Shown piece by piece: positions 26,650 through 35,823 of a DNA stretch of 64,000 nucleotides (position 1 is the first letter of the stretch; the number at the start of each line of letters is the position of its first letter). The DNA is from Sinorhizobium alkalisoli. GTDB taxonomy: Bacteria; Pseudomonadota; Alphaproteobacteria; Rhizobiales; Rhizobiaceae. The position numbers and the translations under genes were made by a program. Under the pieces are notes generated by a model. The model worked only from the letters and a program-made list of their open reading frames with translations. It had not been told where the DNA came from and ran no database searches. Location: assembly GCF_008932245.1 (NCBI RefSeq), contig NZ_CP034909.1, positions 2,488,501-2,552,500 of the forward strand, in the 5' to 3' direction.

Positions 26650-27768
26650 CTACTCGTTCTGGAAGTAGCTGTACTTGCCGTCATCACCCTTCTTCCAGGT
26701 GTACATGACGTAGTCCGGACGCGTGATGTCGCCCTTTTCATCGAAGCCGAGTTCGCCGATCGCCGTCTGGAACGGGCCCTTTGCCTTGATGGCTTCGGCA
26801 ACCGCCTGCGGGTCGTTGCCGCCGGCCGCCTTGGCGCCCTCAGCGATCACCTGAAGCGCCGCATAGGAATAGAGCGTGTACGCTTCCGGCTCGAAGCCGG
26901 CTGCGCGGAACTTCTCGACGAGTTCCTTGGCATTCGGGTTCTTGCGCGGATCCGGAGCGAAGGTCATCAGCGTGCCGTCGACCGCATCGCCGGCGATCGA
27001 GGCCAGTTCGTTCGAAACGATACCGTCGCCCGACATGAACGTCGCCTGCAGGCCCTGGTCCTTCATCTGACGCATGATGAGGCCGGCTTCCGTGTGCAGA
27101 CCGCCGTAATACACGACCGAAACGCCGGCTTGTTTCATCTTGGCGATCAGCGCCGAGAAGTCCTTGTCGCCGGTGTTGATGCCTTCATAGAGGGCTTCGG
27201 TGACGCCGGCTTCGCCCATGGCCTTCCTGGTTTCATCGGCAAGGCCCTGACCATAAGGCGTCTTGTCGTGAACGACGGCGACCTTTGCATCCTTGAAGTT
27301 GGCGGCGATATAAGCGCCGGCAACCGCGCCCTGCTGGTCGTCACGGCCGCAGGTGCGGAACGTGTTCCAGAGACCACGCTCGGTGAACTGCGGGTTGGTC
27401 GAAGCCGGGGTGATCTGCAGGATGCCGTTTTCGGCGTAGATGTCCGACGCCGGGATAGAGACACCCGAGTTGAAGTGGCCGATCACGAACTGCACGCCAT
27501 CGGCAACGAACTTGTTGGCTACCGATACGCCCTGCTTGGCGTCGGAAACGTCGTCGCCGAGTACGATCTTGATCTGTTCCCCGTTGATGCCGCCTGCCGC
27601 ATTGAGGTCGGCAGCAGCCTGCTCCGCACCTTTCTGGAGCTGAGCGCCGAACGCCGCATTCGGGCCCGTCAGCGGACCAGCGACGCCGACAAGAATATCG
27701 GCCCACGCGGTGCCGCTGAAGGCGACCATTGCGGTCAGCGCCACAGCCGACAGAAGAGACTTTTTCAT
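26650..27768 (-). CDS. livK: Branched-chain amino acid ABC importer binding protein
   Basis: Periplasmic Leu/Ile/Val-binding protein family (type I fold), 372 residues. A Sec signal peptide ([19 protein letters not shown], cleaved after TAWA) is followed by [20 protein letters not shown], the family's ligand-domain opening. The ATG at 27768 with GGGAG upstream is preferred; the frame is open 35 codons more. Last gene of a complete liv set on the minus strand and followed by a good terminator. Confidence 0.95.
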   Translation of the reverse strand: MKKSLLSAVALTAMVAFSGTAWADILVGVAGPLTGPNAAFGAQLQKGAEQAAADLNAAGGINGEQIKIVLGDDVSDAKQGVSVANKFVADGVQFVIGHFNSGVSIPASDIYAENGILQITPASTNPQFTERGLWNTFRTCGRDDQQGAVAGAYIAANFKDAKVAVVHDKTPYGQGLADETRKAMGEAGVTEALYEGINTGDKDFSALIAKMKQAGVSVVYYGGLHTEAGLIMRQMKDQGLQATFMSGDGIVSNELASIAGDAVDGTLMTFAPDPRKNPNAKELVEKFRAAGFEPEAYTLYSYAALQVIAEGAKAAGGNDPQAVAEAIKAKGPFQTAIGELGFDEKGDITRPDYVMYTWKKGDDGKYSYFQNE

Positions 27769-27882
27769 CTTGTTACTCCCAAATTGTCGAGCGGGTCTCA
27801 TTTCAAAGCCAGCGCAATGCCCACTATTCTTGCGCCGGTGATCCTTTGCACCGGCCGCTTGCGACCGGCACATGCTGTTCCC

Positions 27883-28227
27883 CTATTTCGCCCTCCAAGA
27901 GAAAGGCGAGGCTTTTTCATATAACCAATAATAGTTGTTTGCCATTTGCTTGGTCAGGTAATACCGGAAACCGGCGGTAGCAAACAACAAAAGCACGACC
28001 GTGTCTACAATATAGTATTGCAGGCTGAACATCGTTCCTCCGAAAAGGGCGTGATGCACGAAACGGATAGCGAGGCCGAGCAGTGCCACATAGATCAGCA
28101 AACGCTGAACCGTCTGCCAGTTTTCGGCGACATTTTTGCCCGTTCTCCAGGCAGTCCAGCCGCCTAGGACACAGGTGACGAACAGAAACTGCCAGATTGA
28201 CGCTTCTTCGTAGAGAATTCCCTGCAT
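27883..28227 (-). CDS. DUF6867-type membrane protein of the liv operon
   Basis: A 114-residue protein with three predicted membrane helices (about 12-27, 43-60, 72-90). It matches the small conserved proteins found between livF and livK in rhizobial liv operons. Function unknown. It lies 24 bases after livF in the same direction and is thus co-transcribed with the importer, so a role in assembly or regulation of the permease is possible. Confidence 0.8.
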   Translation of the reverse strand: MQGILYEEASIWQFLFVTCVLGGWTAWRTGKNVAENWQTVQRLLIYVALLGLAIRFVHHALFGGTMFSLQYYIVDTVVLLLFATAGFRYYLTKQMANNYYWLYEKASPFSWRAK

Positions 28228-28251
28228 GTCATTAACTCCAGACGCGGCGCA

Positions 28252-28977
28252 TCAGTGACGGCCGCCTTCGAGATAGGCGGCGCGAACTTCCGGGTTGGCG
28301 AGCAGGTCCTTGCCCGACCCGCTCATCGTTACCCGGCCATTGACCAGAACATAGGCCCGATCGGACAATTTGAGCGCGCCGAAGGCATTCTGCTCCACCA
28401 GGAAGACCGTCAGCCCCTCCTGTTTGTTGAGCTTTTTGATCGCGTCGAAAATGCCTTTGACGATCAGCGGCGCAAGGCCTAGCGACGGCTCGTCGAGCAG
28501 CAGCAGCTTCGGCCGCGCCATCAGCGCCCGGCCGATCGACAGCATCTGTTGCTCGCCGCCGGAAAGCGTTCCGCCGCGCTGGGTCTGACGCTCCTTCAGG
28601 CGCGGAAAAAGCGCAAAGACCTTCTCGACGTCCTCCTTGAAGTGCTTCAGATTGTCAAGGCTCGCTCCCATCTGGAGGTTCTCCAGAACCGTCATGCGCG
28701 GGAAGATCCGCCGCCCTTCCGGAGACTGGGCGATTCGTAGGCGGGCGATCTCGTGCGTCGGCAGACGCGTGATGTCCTGTCCCTCGAAAACGACGGAGCC
28801 GGTGCGCGCCTGCGGGCTGCCGCAGATCGTCATCATCAGCGTCGACTTTCCGGCGCCGTTCGCACCGATCAGCGAGACAATTTCCCCGCGGTGAACCTCG
28901 ACGTCGACGCCGGAAAGCGCCCGGATATTGCCGTAATAGGTTTCGACACTTCTCACATTCAAAAGCGGAGCAGTCAT
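28252..28977 (-). CDS. livF: Branched-chain amino acid importer ATPase LivF
   Basis: ABC ATPase of 241 residues: Walker A GANGAGKSTLM, signature LSGGEQQMLS, Walker B LLLLDEPSLGL. It starts in a four-base overlap with livG. It pairs with LivG to energise the LivHM permease. Confidence 0.96.
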   Translation of the reverse strand: MTAPLLNVRSVETYYGNIRALSGVDVEVHRGEIVSLIGANGAGKSTLMMTICGSPQARTGSVVFEGQDITRLPTHEIARLRIAQSPEGRRIFPRMTVLENLQMGASLDNLKHFKEDVEKVFALFPRLKERQTQRGGTLSGGEQQMLSIGRALMARPKLLLLDEPSLGLAPLIVKGIFDAIKKLNKQEGLTVFLVEQNAFGALKLSDRAYVLVNGRVTMSGSGKDLLANPEVRAAYLEGGRH

Positions 28978-29861
28978 TGCGTCATGCCTCCCTGCTCGCT
29001 TTCGATTTCCTCGATCTCTTCGATCACCTCTTCAACCTCTTCGTCCTCGACGCCCAGATAGGCCGCGATGACCTTCGGATCGTTCTTCACGTAATCCGGA
29101 TTGCCGTCGGAAATCTTCTGCCCGTATTCCAGCACAACCACATGGTCGGATATCTCCATCACCACCGACATGTCGTGCTCGATCAGCAGGATGGACGTCC
29201 CTGTTTCGCCGCGAATGGTCTGCAGCAGGTCGTTGAGGGCGAGCGACTCGCGCGGGTTCAGACCGGCAGCCGGCTCGTCGAGGCAAAGCAATTCCGGACC
29301 GGTGCACATGGCGCGGGCAATTTCGAGTCGCCGTTGTGCACCATAGGGCAGGTCGCCCGCCGGATCGTCCGCACGGTCGACGAGCGATGCCATCTCGAGC
29401 CAATGCTTTGCAACCTCGATCGACTCCTTGGAGGCCTGCCGATAGGCCGGGAAGCCCAAGAGGCCGAGGATGGTAAAACCGGAGGCCAGCATCAGCTTGT
29501 TGTGCTGTGCCACCAGCAGATTTTCGAGAACCGTCAGGCCGGAGAACATCCGGATGTTCTGGAAGGTCCGCGCCACTTTGGCACGCTTGGCGATCTCGAA
29601 ATCCGGCAGGCGCTCCAGGAGGAACTCTCCGCCGGACCTCTGCCTCATGGTGATCATGCCCATGGTCGGCTTGTAGAAGCCGGTGATGCAGTTGAACACC
29701 GTCGTCTTGCCGGCCCCGTTCGGGCCAATCAGTGCGGTGATTTCGCCCCGCGCCGCCTCGAAGGAGAAGTCGTTGATGGCCATGAGACCGCCGAAGCGCA
29801 TCGACAGGTGCTCGACCTTGAGAATGGGGTCATTTGTCATTGTCGTTGTCTCGAGGGCCAT
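28974..29861 (-). CDS. livG: Branched-chain amino acid importer ATPase LivG
   Basis: ABC ATPase of 295 residues: Walker A GPNGAGKTTVFN, signature-like LPYGAQRRLEIARA, Walker B LLCLDEPAAGLNP. The start at 29861 overlaps the livM stop and has GGAAGGG upstream. The C-terminal tail is unusually acidic (DEEVEEVIEEIEEIESE), beyond the common end of LivG; it may be a local extension. Confidence 0.96.
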   Translation of the reverse strand: MALETTTMTNDPILKVEHLSMRFGGLMAINDFSFEAARGEITALIGPNGAGKTTVFNCITGFYKPTMGMITMRQRSGGEFLLERLPDFEIAKRAKVARTFQNIRMFSGLTVLENLLVAQHNKLMLASGFTILGLLGFPAYRQASKESIEVAKHWLEMASLVDRADDPAGDLPYGAQRRLEIARAMCTGPELLCLDEPAAGLNPRESLALNDLLQTIRGETGTSILLIEHDMSVVMEISDHVVVLEYGQKISDGNPDYVKNDPKVIAAYLGVEDEEVEEVIEEIEEIESEQGGMTQ

Positions 29862-31246
29862 CAGCCGTGCCCTTCCTTGGTGAAGCTGCCGGAGATGGCC
29901 TTTCGCTCATGGAGGAACGCGGTCGGCTCGCGCGATCCGACGAAGCCGCGCGGCTTCCACACCATGACGACGACCATGGCCAGGCCAAAGATCAACATCC
30001 GGTAAAGTTCAGGCGTAAAGGTCGGCCCGAAGACCGCTTTGAGGAAAGTGAGCTCGCGCAGGATTTCCGTGCCGCCGACCATCACCACCGCCGCGATTGC
30101 GATACCCGTCAGCGACCCCATGCCGCCGAGAACGACGATGGCGAGGATAACGGCCGATTCCAGGAACACGAAGGATTCCGGCGAGACGAAGCCCTGGCGG
30201 ACGGCGAAGAAGGAACCCGCAAAGCCGCCGAACATCGCTCCCGTAGCAAAGGCCGTGAGTTTAGTCATCGTCGTGTTGATGCCGAGCGACCGACAGGCGA
30301 TCTCATCCTCGCGAAGCGCTTCCCAGGCCCTGCCTATCGGCATCCGGCGCAGGCGGATCGTGACGTAGGCGGTCAGCAGCGCCAGTGCGAGGATCAGATA
30401 GAAGAGGAAGATCTTGTAGTAGGCCGAAGATAACGGCAGGCCGAACAGGGCTGCAAAGCCATCCTTGGAGGCATCGAACTTGATGCCGAACAGCGTCGCC
30501 TTGGCAATGCCGGAGACCCCGAACGTTCCCTTGGTGACCTCGGTCCAGTTGATCAACACGAGGCGGATAATTTCACCGAAAGCAAGCGTCACGATCGCCA
30601 GGTAGTCGCCCCTAAGGCGCAGAACCGGAAAACCGAGGATCACGCCCCAGAGAGCCGCGAGAATGCCGGCGATCGGCAGCAGTACCCAGAAGGACAGGCC
30701 GAAATAGCTGGAGAGCAGCGCATAGGAATAGGCGCCAACCGCATAGAAGGCGACATAGCCGAGATCGAGCAGGCCGGCGAGACCGACGACGATGTTGAGC
30801 CCCCAGGCAAGCATCACGTAGATCAGGATTTGGATGCCGAAATTGTCTACCCACTTCAGGGAACCCTGGACGCCGACAAGGGCCAGGATGACCGGCGGGT
30901 AAAGCGCCAGAGCGACAATCGCGATCTTGGAAAAATTGCGGCTAAAGAAGCTTTCCCCCTTCGCAATGTCCGGCGCCGCCGCCCTCGCGGCCTTCCGCTG
31001 GGCGAGCCAAGGCTGGACATAGGCGACGATCAGGAACCGGCCGACCGTGGCGACGGCGACAAAGATGGCCAGCAGCCCCCAGCGCTGCCTGAGAACGAGT
31101 TCGTTGCGGATGTTCTGGTCGGTTTCGAGGCCGACGAAGAGGACGAACAATCCGAGCGTGATGAGCCCCGCGAAGACGGCCTCGCGGAGGGCCCGCGCCG
31201 TCACCTCGGTGCCGGCGCTTGCAGTCGTGGAAGCAACATTTGCCAT
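29861..31246 (-). CDS. livM: Branched-chain amino acid importer permease LivM
   Basis: Inner-membrane permease of 461 residues. The extra 100-130 residues at the N terminus (two hydrophobic segments, then a charged linker) fit the DUF3382 extension known in some LivM proteins. The core has about ten helices with the LivM motif around [20 protein letters not shown]. It lies four bases after livH. Confidence 0.95.
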   Translation of the reverse strand: MANVASTTASAGTEVTARALREAVFAGLITLGLFVLFVGLETDQNIRNELVLRQRWGLLAIFVAVATVGRFLIVAYVQPWLAQRKAARAAAPDIAKGESFFSRNFSKIAIVALALYPPVILALVGVQGSLKWVDNFGIQILIYVMLAWGLNIVVGLAGLLDLGYVAFYAVGAYSYALLSSYFGLSFWVLLPIAGILAALWGVILGFPVLRLRGDYLAIVTLAFGEIIRLVLINWTEVTKGTFGVSGIAKATLFGIKFDASKDGFAALFGLPLSSAYYKIFLFYLILALALLTAYVTIRLRRMPIGRAWEALREDEIACRSLGINTTMTKLTAFATGAMFGGFAGSFFAVRQGFVSPESFVFLESAVILAIVVLGGMGSLTGIAIAAVVMVGGTEILRELTFLKAVFGPTFTPELYRMLIFGLAMVVVMVWKPRGFVGSREPTAFLHERKAISGSFTKEGHG

Positions 31247-31250
31247 GGAA

Positions 31251-32153
31251 TTATACCTTCTCGACTTCCGGTCGTCCGAGAATACCGGACGGCTTGAAGA
31301 TCAGAACGATCGCGAGGATAGAGAAGGTCGCGACGTCCTTGTAGTCGATAGTGAAATAAGCCGACCACAGCGCCTCGATGAGGCCGATCAGCAGTCCGCC
31401 CAGAACGGCGCCCGGCAGCGAGCCGATGCCGCCGAGAACAGCTGCCGTGAAGGCCTTTACGCCCGGAACAAAGCCATCCGTGAAGACGACGACGCCATAA
31501 TACATGAGGTACATCGTACCGGCGACCGCGGCGAGCGCCGCACCCATGATGAACGTCACCGAAATAGTTCGGTCGACGTCGACGCCAAGCAGCGCCGCCA
31601 TTTTCCGGTCCTGCTCCGTGGCGCGCTGCGCGCGACCGAGAGGGGTGCGGTTGACGATGTACCAGAAGACGGACAGAAGAACCGCGGTGATGATCACGAT
31701 AATGATCTGCTTCAGCGAAACCGTGATGCCGAACACATTGTAGACCGAAGAGACGAGCGGCGGAATCGGCTTGTTGCGCGGACCCTGCGTCACCTGGATG
31801 AAGTTCGACAGGACGATCGACATGCCGATCGCCGTGATCAGCGGCGCCAGCCGGAAGGATCCACGCAGCGGACGATAGGCCACCCGCTCAATGGTCCAGT
31901 TCCAAAGCGCCGCCGTAAGCATACCGACGATCATCATCAGCAGCAGCGCCAGGACAACCGGCACACCTGCGAGGAAAGACGTAAGCAGCAGGAAAATAAT
32001 CAGCGCGGTGAAGCCGCCAAGCATGAATATATCGCCATGAGCGAAGTTAATCATGCCGATGATACCGTAGACCATGGTATAACCAATCGCGATCATACCA
32101 TAAATAGAACCAAGCGTCAGCCCGTTGACGAGCTGCTGGACGAAGTACTCCAT
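31251..32153 (-). CDS. livH: Branched-chain amino acid importer permease LivH
   Basis: Inner-membrane permease of 300 residues, opening with the typical [20 protein letters not shown] and holding [17 protein letters not shown] late. The ATG at 32153 has a GGGGAAG ribosome site; a TTG one codon earlier is also possible. First gene of the liv operon (livH-M-G-F-DUF6867-livK). Confidence 0.96.
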   Translation of the reverse strand: MEYFVQQLVNGLTLGSIYGMIAIGYTMVYGIIGMINFAHGDIFMLGGFTALIIFLLLTSFLAGVPVVLALLLMMIVGMLTAALWNWTIERVAYRPLRGSFRLAPLITAIGMSIVLSNFIQVTQGPRNKPIPPLVSSVYNVFGITVSLKQIIIVIITAVLLSVFWYIVNRTPLGRAQRATEQDRKMAALLGVDVDRTISVTFIMGAALAAVAGTMYLMYYGVVVFTDGFVPGVKAFTAAVLGGIGSLPGAVLGGLLIGLIEALWSAYFTIDYKDVATFSILAIVLIFKPSGILGRPEVEKV

Positions 32154-32156
32154 CAA

Positions 32157-32531
32157 TCTTCCCCTGGACCAGATCCCGAAAGTCCGGCCTCTTGTTATTA
32201 GTTATCACTCATGAGCGTGCTCTGCGGCGATTTCATACCTCTTTCGATCGAAAATGAAAGCCAAAAATCGCGCGAATTGCGGATTCTTCCGCGAAAAAGT
32301 CAGTTCGACGCCCCTTTTGCCAGCCAGAAATCAAAAAAGATGCAGCATTCGCTTGCGAATTCATCATTCTGCCCGCGAAAATGGCGCGTCTGCCTCAAGG
32401 ACGCCGGCAAACAGCCGTTCTTGATCGCCGATCTTTACACGAACTTCACGTGTCTGAAAGATAGAAGCGGCGGAAAAATGCCGGCCCCGGATCTGACGTA
32501 GGACGGCAGGACAAGCAGGAATGGAACGAGA
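32157..32531. other. Intergenic region between divergent livH and cysQ, no gene seen
   Basis: About 375 bases carrying the promoters of the liv operon (minus) and cysQ (plus). A 96-codon frame at 32211-32501 has no family features and unusual composition, so it is not called. The region is less GC-rich than the genes around it. Confidence 0.5.
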
Positions 32532-33311
32532 ATGCTCGGCATCTTGGAAAGATCAGCGATGGCAGCCGGACAGGCGATCCTGGAAGTCTATGATGCCGGC
32601 CCTGCAGTCACCTATAAGGCCGACACCTCACCCGTGACCGACGCAGACCATCGCGCCGAGCGCATGATCCTTGCCGAGCTTGCCGCGGCCTTCCCCGATA
32701 TCCCGGTGATTGCCGAAGAATCGGTCGCTGCGGGAAATGTTCCCGACATAGCCGGCCAGCGCTTCTTTCTCGTCGATCCGCTGGACGGCACGAAGGAATT
32801 CGTCGATCGCGATAACCATTTCACCGTCAATATCGGTCTCATCGAAAACGGTGAGCCGGTCGCCGGCGTCGTCTATGCGCCGGCGCTTGGCGTCATCTAT
32901 GCGGCAAAGGACGGACAGGCGAAAAAAGCAATGGTCGCGGCTGGTCGAATCGCCGGCGGCTGGAGCCGGATCGGCTGCCGGCAAATCCCGGATCGGCCGG
33001 TGGCAGTGGCGAGCCGACGGCACAGCAGTGCCGAGACCATTGCCTATCTCGCGGAGCAGGGCATCACCGACTGCGAGACGATCGGCTCGTCGCTGAAATT
33101 TTGCCTGCTGGCCGAGGGCCGGGCCGATCTCTATCCGCGCTTCAGCCGCACGATGGAGTGGGACACCGCCGCGGGCGACGCGGTCCTGAGGGCCGCGGGC
33201 GGTGAAACGCTGACCGTGGAAGGCCAGCCGCTCGCCTACGGCAAACGCGACCAGCCAAACGACAGCGACTTCGCCAACCCATGGTTCATCGCGCGCGCGA
33301 GGCGGTTTTAG
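32532..33311 (+). CDS. cysQ: 3'(2'),5'-bisphosphate nucleotidase
   Basis: Li-sensitive, Mg-dependent phosphatase of 259 residues that converts 3'-phosphoadenosine-5'-phosphate to AMP, recycling the product of sulfate activation. Metal-site motifs: AEES (Glu62/63), DPLDGTKEF (82-90) and EWDTAAGDAVL near the C terminus. Family length is normal. It is divergent from the liv operon and followed by a mosaic repeat. Confidence 0.93.
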   Translation: MLGILERSAMAAGQAILEVYDAGPAVTYKADTSPVTDADHRAERMILAELAAAFPDIPVIAEESVAAGNVPDIAGQRFFLVDPLDGTKEFVDRDNHFTVNIGLIENGEPVAGVVYAPALGVIYAAKDGQAKKAMVAAGRIAGGWSRIGCRQIPDRPVAVASRRHSSAETIAYLAEQGITDCETIGSSLKFCLLAEGRADLYPRFSRTMEWDTAAGDAVLRAAGGETLTVEGQPLAYGKRDQPNDSDFANPWFIARARRF

Positions 33312-33425
33312 CGCATCGGCCGCGGATCCCACTGCATGCCTCCTTTAATCGACCTCGATTCAAGGACATGCAGCAATTCAAACTGCTACAGCGACCTTGC
33401 GCGTTAACAAGACGCGGCGCTGTAA
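33311..33425. repeat. Rhizobial intergenic mosaic element (variant)
   Basis: Begins at the cysQ stop with gcgcatcgg, has a different middle section (gcatgcctcc...ggacatgcagc), and ends with ctacagcgacc, a degenerate core hairpin and gcgctgta. Same family as 35697-35798, in the same orientation. Confidence 0.75.
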
Positions 33426-33454
33426 AGGACGCGCGCCGCTGCAGGGCACGAAGG

Positions 33455-33841
33455 TCAGGGCGAGCGCGGCCGCAGTCCAGCAGCAATGAGGCTGCAGAGG
33501 GACCCTTCGGTAAAGGGTTTTTCGATCCGGGGAACGTCACGCAGATGGCTGGGCAAGGGCAATATCTCGCCGCAGCCGCTGGTGAAGCCGATTTTGATCC
33601 CCCGCGCCACGAGCGCTTCTGCAACCGTGAAACTCGTCTCGTCACCGAGCCTGATATCGACGATGGCGAAATCGATCGGGTGCTCGGTTGCGATTTCCAT
33701 CGCTCTTTCTGCTGTCGTCGCGGTGTAAACGTGAGTGACGCCCAACGCAGCGAGCATTTCCTCCATGTCCAAGGCGATCAGAAAATTGTCCTCAAGGACA
33801 AGAACCGACTGGATCTTCGTCACATTCTCACCGCCTGTCAT
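33455..33841 (-). CDS. Stand-alone response-regulator receiver protein
   Basis: A 128-residue CheY-like receiver without an output domain. Acidic pocket LVLEDN, phospho-acceptor Asp in FAIVDIRLGDE, Thr/Ser in GFTSGCGE, and Lys in IEKPF are present. An ATG at 33841 with GAGGAAC upstream is chosen; the frame is open 26 codons more. Such proteins are common in rhizobia in general stress and HWE-kinase pathways, and no histidine kinase is encoded nearby. It is convergent with cysQ and lies downstream of the Fnr-like gene on the same strand, 101 bases away. Confidence 0.9.
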   Translation of the reverse strand: MTGGENVTKIQSVLVLEDNFLIALDMEEMLAALGVTHVYTATTAERAMEIATEHPIDFAIVDIRLGDETSFTVAEALVARGIKIGFTSGCGEILPLPSHLRDVPRIEKPFTEGSLCSLIAAGLRPRSP

Positions 33842-33942
33842 CGACGTAAAGTTCCTCGATCTTGGCGTCCGTTCCGGAAGCCGGCCAGCGAAGCTAGTGT
33901 GAATACCGGACTTCGGCATTTAAAAAAGACATACCGCCCCCG

Positions 33943-34695
33943 TCAGATCAGCGGCCGTTTCGATTCGCCGAGCCCTTGCCAACCGGCAAGCCGAAGCAAC
34001 CCCCGCACATCGCGAACTTCACAGCCCCTGTCCGCCCAACGGATGAGGTCGCGGCCGGAAAGCTTCCGCAGGGTCTTGTTGGTGTGAACGATCGAAAGGC
34101 CGAGCGTGTCGGCAACATGCTGCTGCGTCAGCGGAAGGGCGTTGCGGCCGCCTCGGAAGAGCTGCAGCGTCTCCGCGCGCTGGTAAAGAAAAGCGAGGAG
34201 ATAGGCGGCTCTTTCGAGTGCGGAGCGCCGACCGATGCTCAACAGATTCTCGTCCAGAATGCGCTCTTCCCGGGCGGCGATCCAGGTGATGTCATAGGCG
34301 AGATCCGGGTGCTGCCTGTAGAGCTGTTCCAGGCCGCTCCGCTTGAACACGCAGAGCGTGACAGGCGAAAGCGCCTCGATAGAGTGCTGCATTTCACCCA
34401 TCAGCGTGCCCTGCAACCCGACCATGTCTCCGGGCATGACGTAGTTCAGAATCTGTCGCCGCCCATCTTTTAGCACCTTGTAGCGAAATCCCCAGCCGGA
34501 AAGAACCGTGAAGAGATGCTCACTCCGCTGACTTTCCGACAGGATGGTTCCCCCGCCGTCGACCGACCGCTCGCCGATCTTGAAATTCGCCACGAAGGCA
34601 AGCTCGTCGTGCTGGAACGGACGAAAAATCTCAAGCGGGCGCAGGGGACAGGCCTCGCACGGCGTTGCCTTGCTGAACTTGTCTTCGTTTGCCAT
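33943..34695 (-). CDS. Crp/Fnr family regulator with N-terminal cysteine pair
   Basis: Regulator of 250 residues with a cyclic-nucleotide-binding-like domain (about 35-150) and a winged HTH (about 175-235, LTQQHVADTLGLSIVHTNKT). The N terminus holds Cys13 and Cys16 in PCEACPLRP, like FnrL/FnrN-type sensors, but I see no full four-cysteine FNR cluster. The recognition helix (SIVHTNKTLRKL) lacks the E-x-x-S-R of FNR, so its DNA target probably differs from the FNR box. It is divergent from the SDR gene, separated by 140 bases, and may control it. Confidence 0.9.
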   Translation of the reverse strand: MANEDKFSKATPCEACPLRPLEIFRPFQHDELAFVANFKIGERSVDGGGTILSESQRSEHLFTVLSGWGFRYKVLKDGRRQILNYVMPGDMVGLQGTLMGEMQHSIEALSPVTLCVFKRSGLEQLYRQHPDLAYDITWIAAREERILDENLLSIGRRSALERAAYLLAFLYQRAETLQLFRGGRNALPLTQQHVADTLGLSIVHTNKTLRKLSGRDLIRWADRGCEVRDVRGLLRLAGWQGLGESKRPLI

Positions 34696-34835
34696 CGGAT
34701 GCTCGCGGCGGCTTGGCAGGTTGCGCGGGAGCCTCGTGACAGAATTGGCGCGACGCGCGCGGTTCCCGTCATGGACTTGCGCGCCGCCAGGCCCTATCTC
34801 TCGTCGATCGCCCGTCGCAAGCAGGATTGTGAACC

Positions 34836-35696
34836 ATGTTGTCCTATTCCGCCATCGCCAAAAACAACGTTGCCGTCGTCACCGGCGCCGCCTCCGGCAT
34901 CGGGCTTGCTGCCGCCAGGCACTTCGCAAGCATCGGCATGAAGGTTGTTATGGCCGACCTCGCCGGTGATCGTCTGCAGGCGGCGGAGGCCTCGGTGGCG
35001 AAGCTTGCCGCGGGTAGCACCGCGGATGTCGCAGCAATCGCCACCGATGTCTCGCGGCCGGACGAGATCGTCGCCTTGGCGCGTGCCACGCAGGAGCGCT
35101 TCGGCCATGTCCATGTCCTGATGAACAATGCCGGGATCCAGCCCGGCAGTTCGATGTTCGGTCCGCTGGAGAATTGGGAAGCCGTGATGTCCGTCAATCT
35201 CTGGGGCGTGATCAACGGCTCGCGCATTTTCGCGCCCGCCATGATTGCCCACGGAGAACCAGCACTGATCATCAATACCGGCTCGAAACAGGGCATCACC
35301 ACGCCGCCCGGCGATCCCGCCTATAATGTCGCGAAGGCGGGGGTAAAGGTCTTTACCGAAGCTCTCCAGCACGAGTTGCGCAATACGGAGGGCTGCAAGG
35401 TCAACGCGCATCTCCTGATCCCCGGCTTCGTCTATACGGCGCTGACGGCGCATGGCCGCACAGAGAAGCCGGCCGGCGCCTGGACGCCGGAACAGACAGT
35501 CGATTTCATGCTCGAAAGCCTCGCCGGCGGCGATTTCTACATTCTCTGCCCCGACAACGAGGTCCAGCGACCGACGGACGAGAAGCGCATCCTGTGGGCG
35601 GCCGGCGATGTCGTCGAGAACCGCCCACCCCTTTCGCGGTGGCATCCGAACTACCAGGCATCGTTCCAGGCATTCCTTGCCGGGAAACGGGACTAA
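34836..35696 (+). CDS. Short-chain dehydrogenase/reductase
   Basis: NAD(P)-dependent oxidoreductase of 286 residues: cofactor motif TGAASGIG (17-24), NNAG (near 97), catalytic Ser and Tyr-x3-Lys in NTGSKQGITTP and PAYNVAKAG. The C-terminal 60 residues are longer than in minimal SDRs. The substrate is not evident. It stands beside an enzyme resembling quinone-cleaving dioxygenases, so a quinone or aldehyde could be a target, but this is inference. Confidence 0.92.
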   Translation: MLSYSAIAKNNVAVVTGAASGIGLAAARHFASIGMKVVMADLAGDRLQAAEASVAKLAAGSTADVAAIATDVSRPDEIVALARATQERFGHVHVLMNNAGIQPGSSMFGPLENWEAVMSVNLWGVINGSRIFAPAMIAHGEPALIINTGSKQGITTPPGDPAYNVAKAGVKVFTEALQHELRNTEGCKVNAHLLIPGFVYTALTAHGRTEKPAGAWTPEQTVDFMLESLAGGDFYILCPDNEVQRPTDEKRILWAAGDVVENRPPLSRWHPNYQASFQAFLAGKRD

Positions 35697-35798
35697 CGCA
35701 TCGACCCGAAAATCGCATCCGATTTTCGGAAAGCTCGATGCGCAGATTCAAAGTTACAGCGACCTTTGCGCGTCTGAAAAGACGAGCGGCGCTGTAAA
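35697..35798. repeat. Rhizobial intergenic mosaic element (full copy)
   Basis: A full-length copy of about 100 bases directly after the SDR stop. It folds into two hairpins: cgcatcg...cgatgcg enclosing ccgaaaatcg/cgattttcgg, and tacagcg...cgctgta enclosing the gcgtct-gaaa-agacg core. The copy at 60088-60190 is nearly identical, and shorter or diverged copies occur at 16376, 26350, 33311, 46993 (inverted) and 51901. It fits the RIME/Sm-repeat type of element known in Sinorhizobium. Confidence 0.85.
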
Positions 35799-35823
35799 TC
35801 GCATTCGCGAAAGGGAAGAAATC

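Noticed and set aside
32211..32501. 96-codon frame between livH and cysQ
   Set aside because: No ribosome site, no family match recognised, and composition unlike the local genes.
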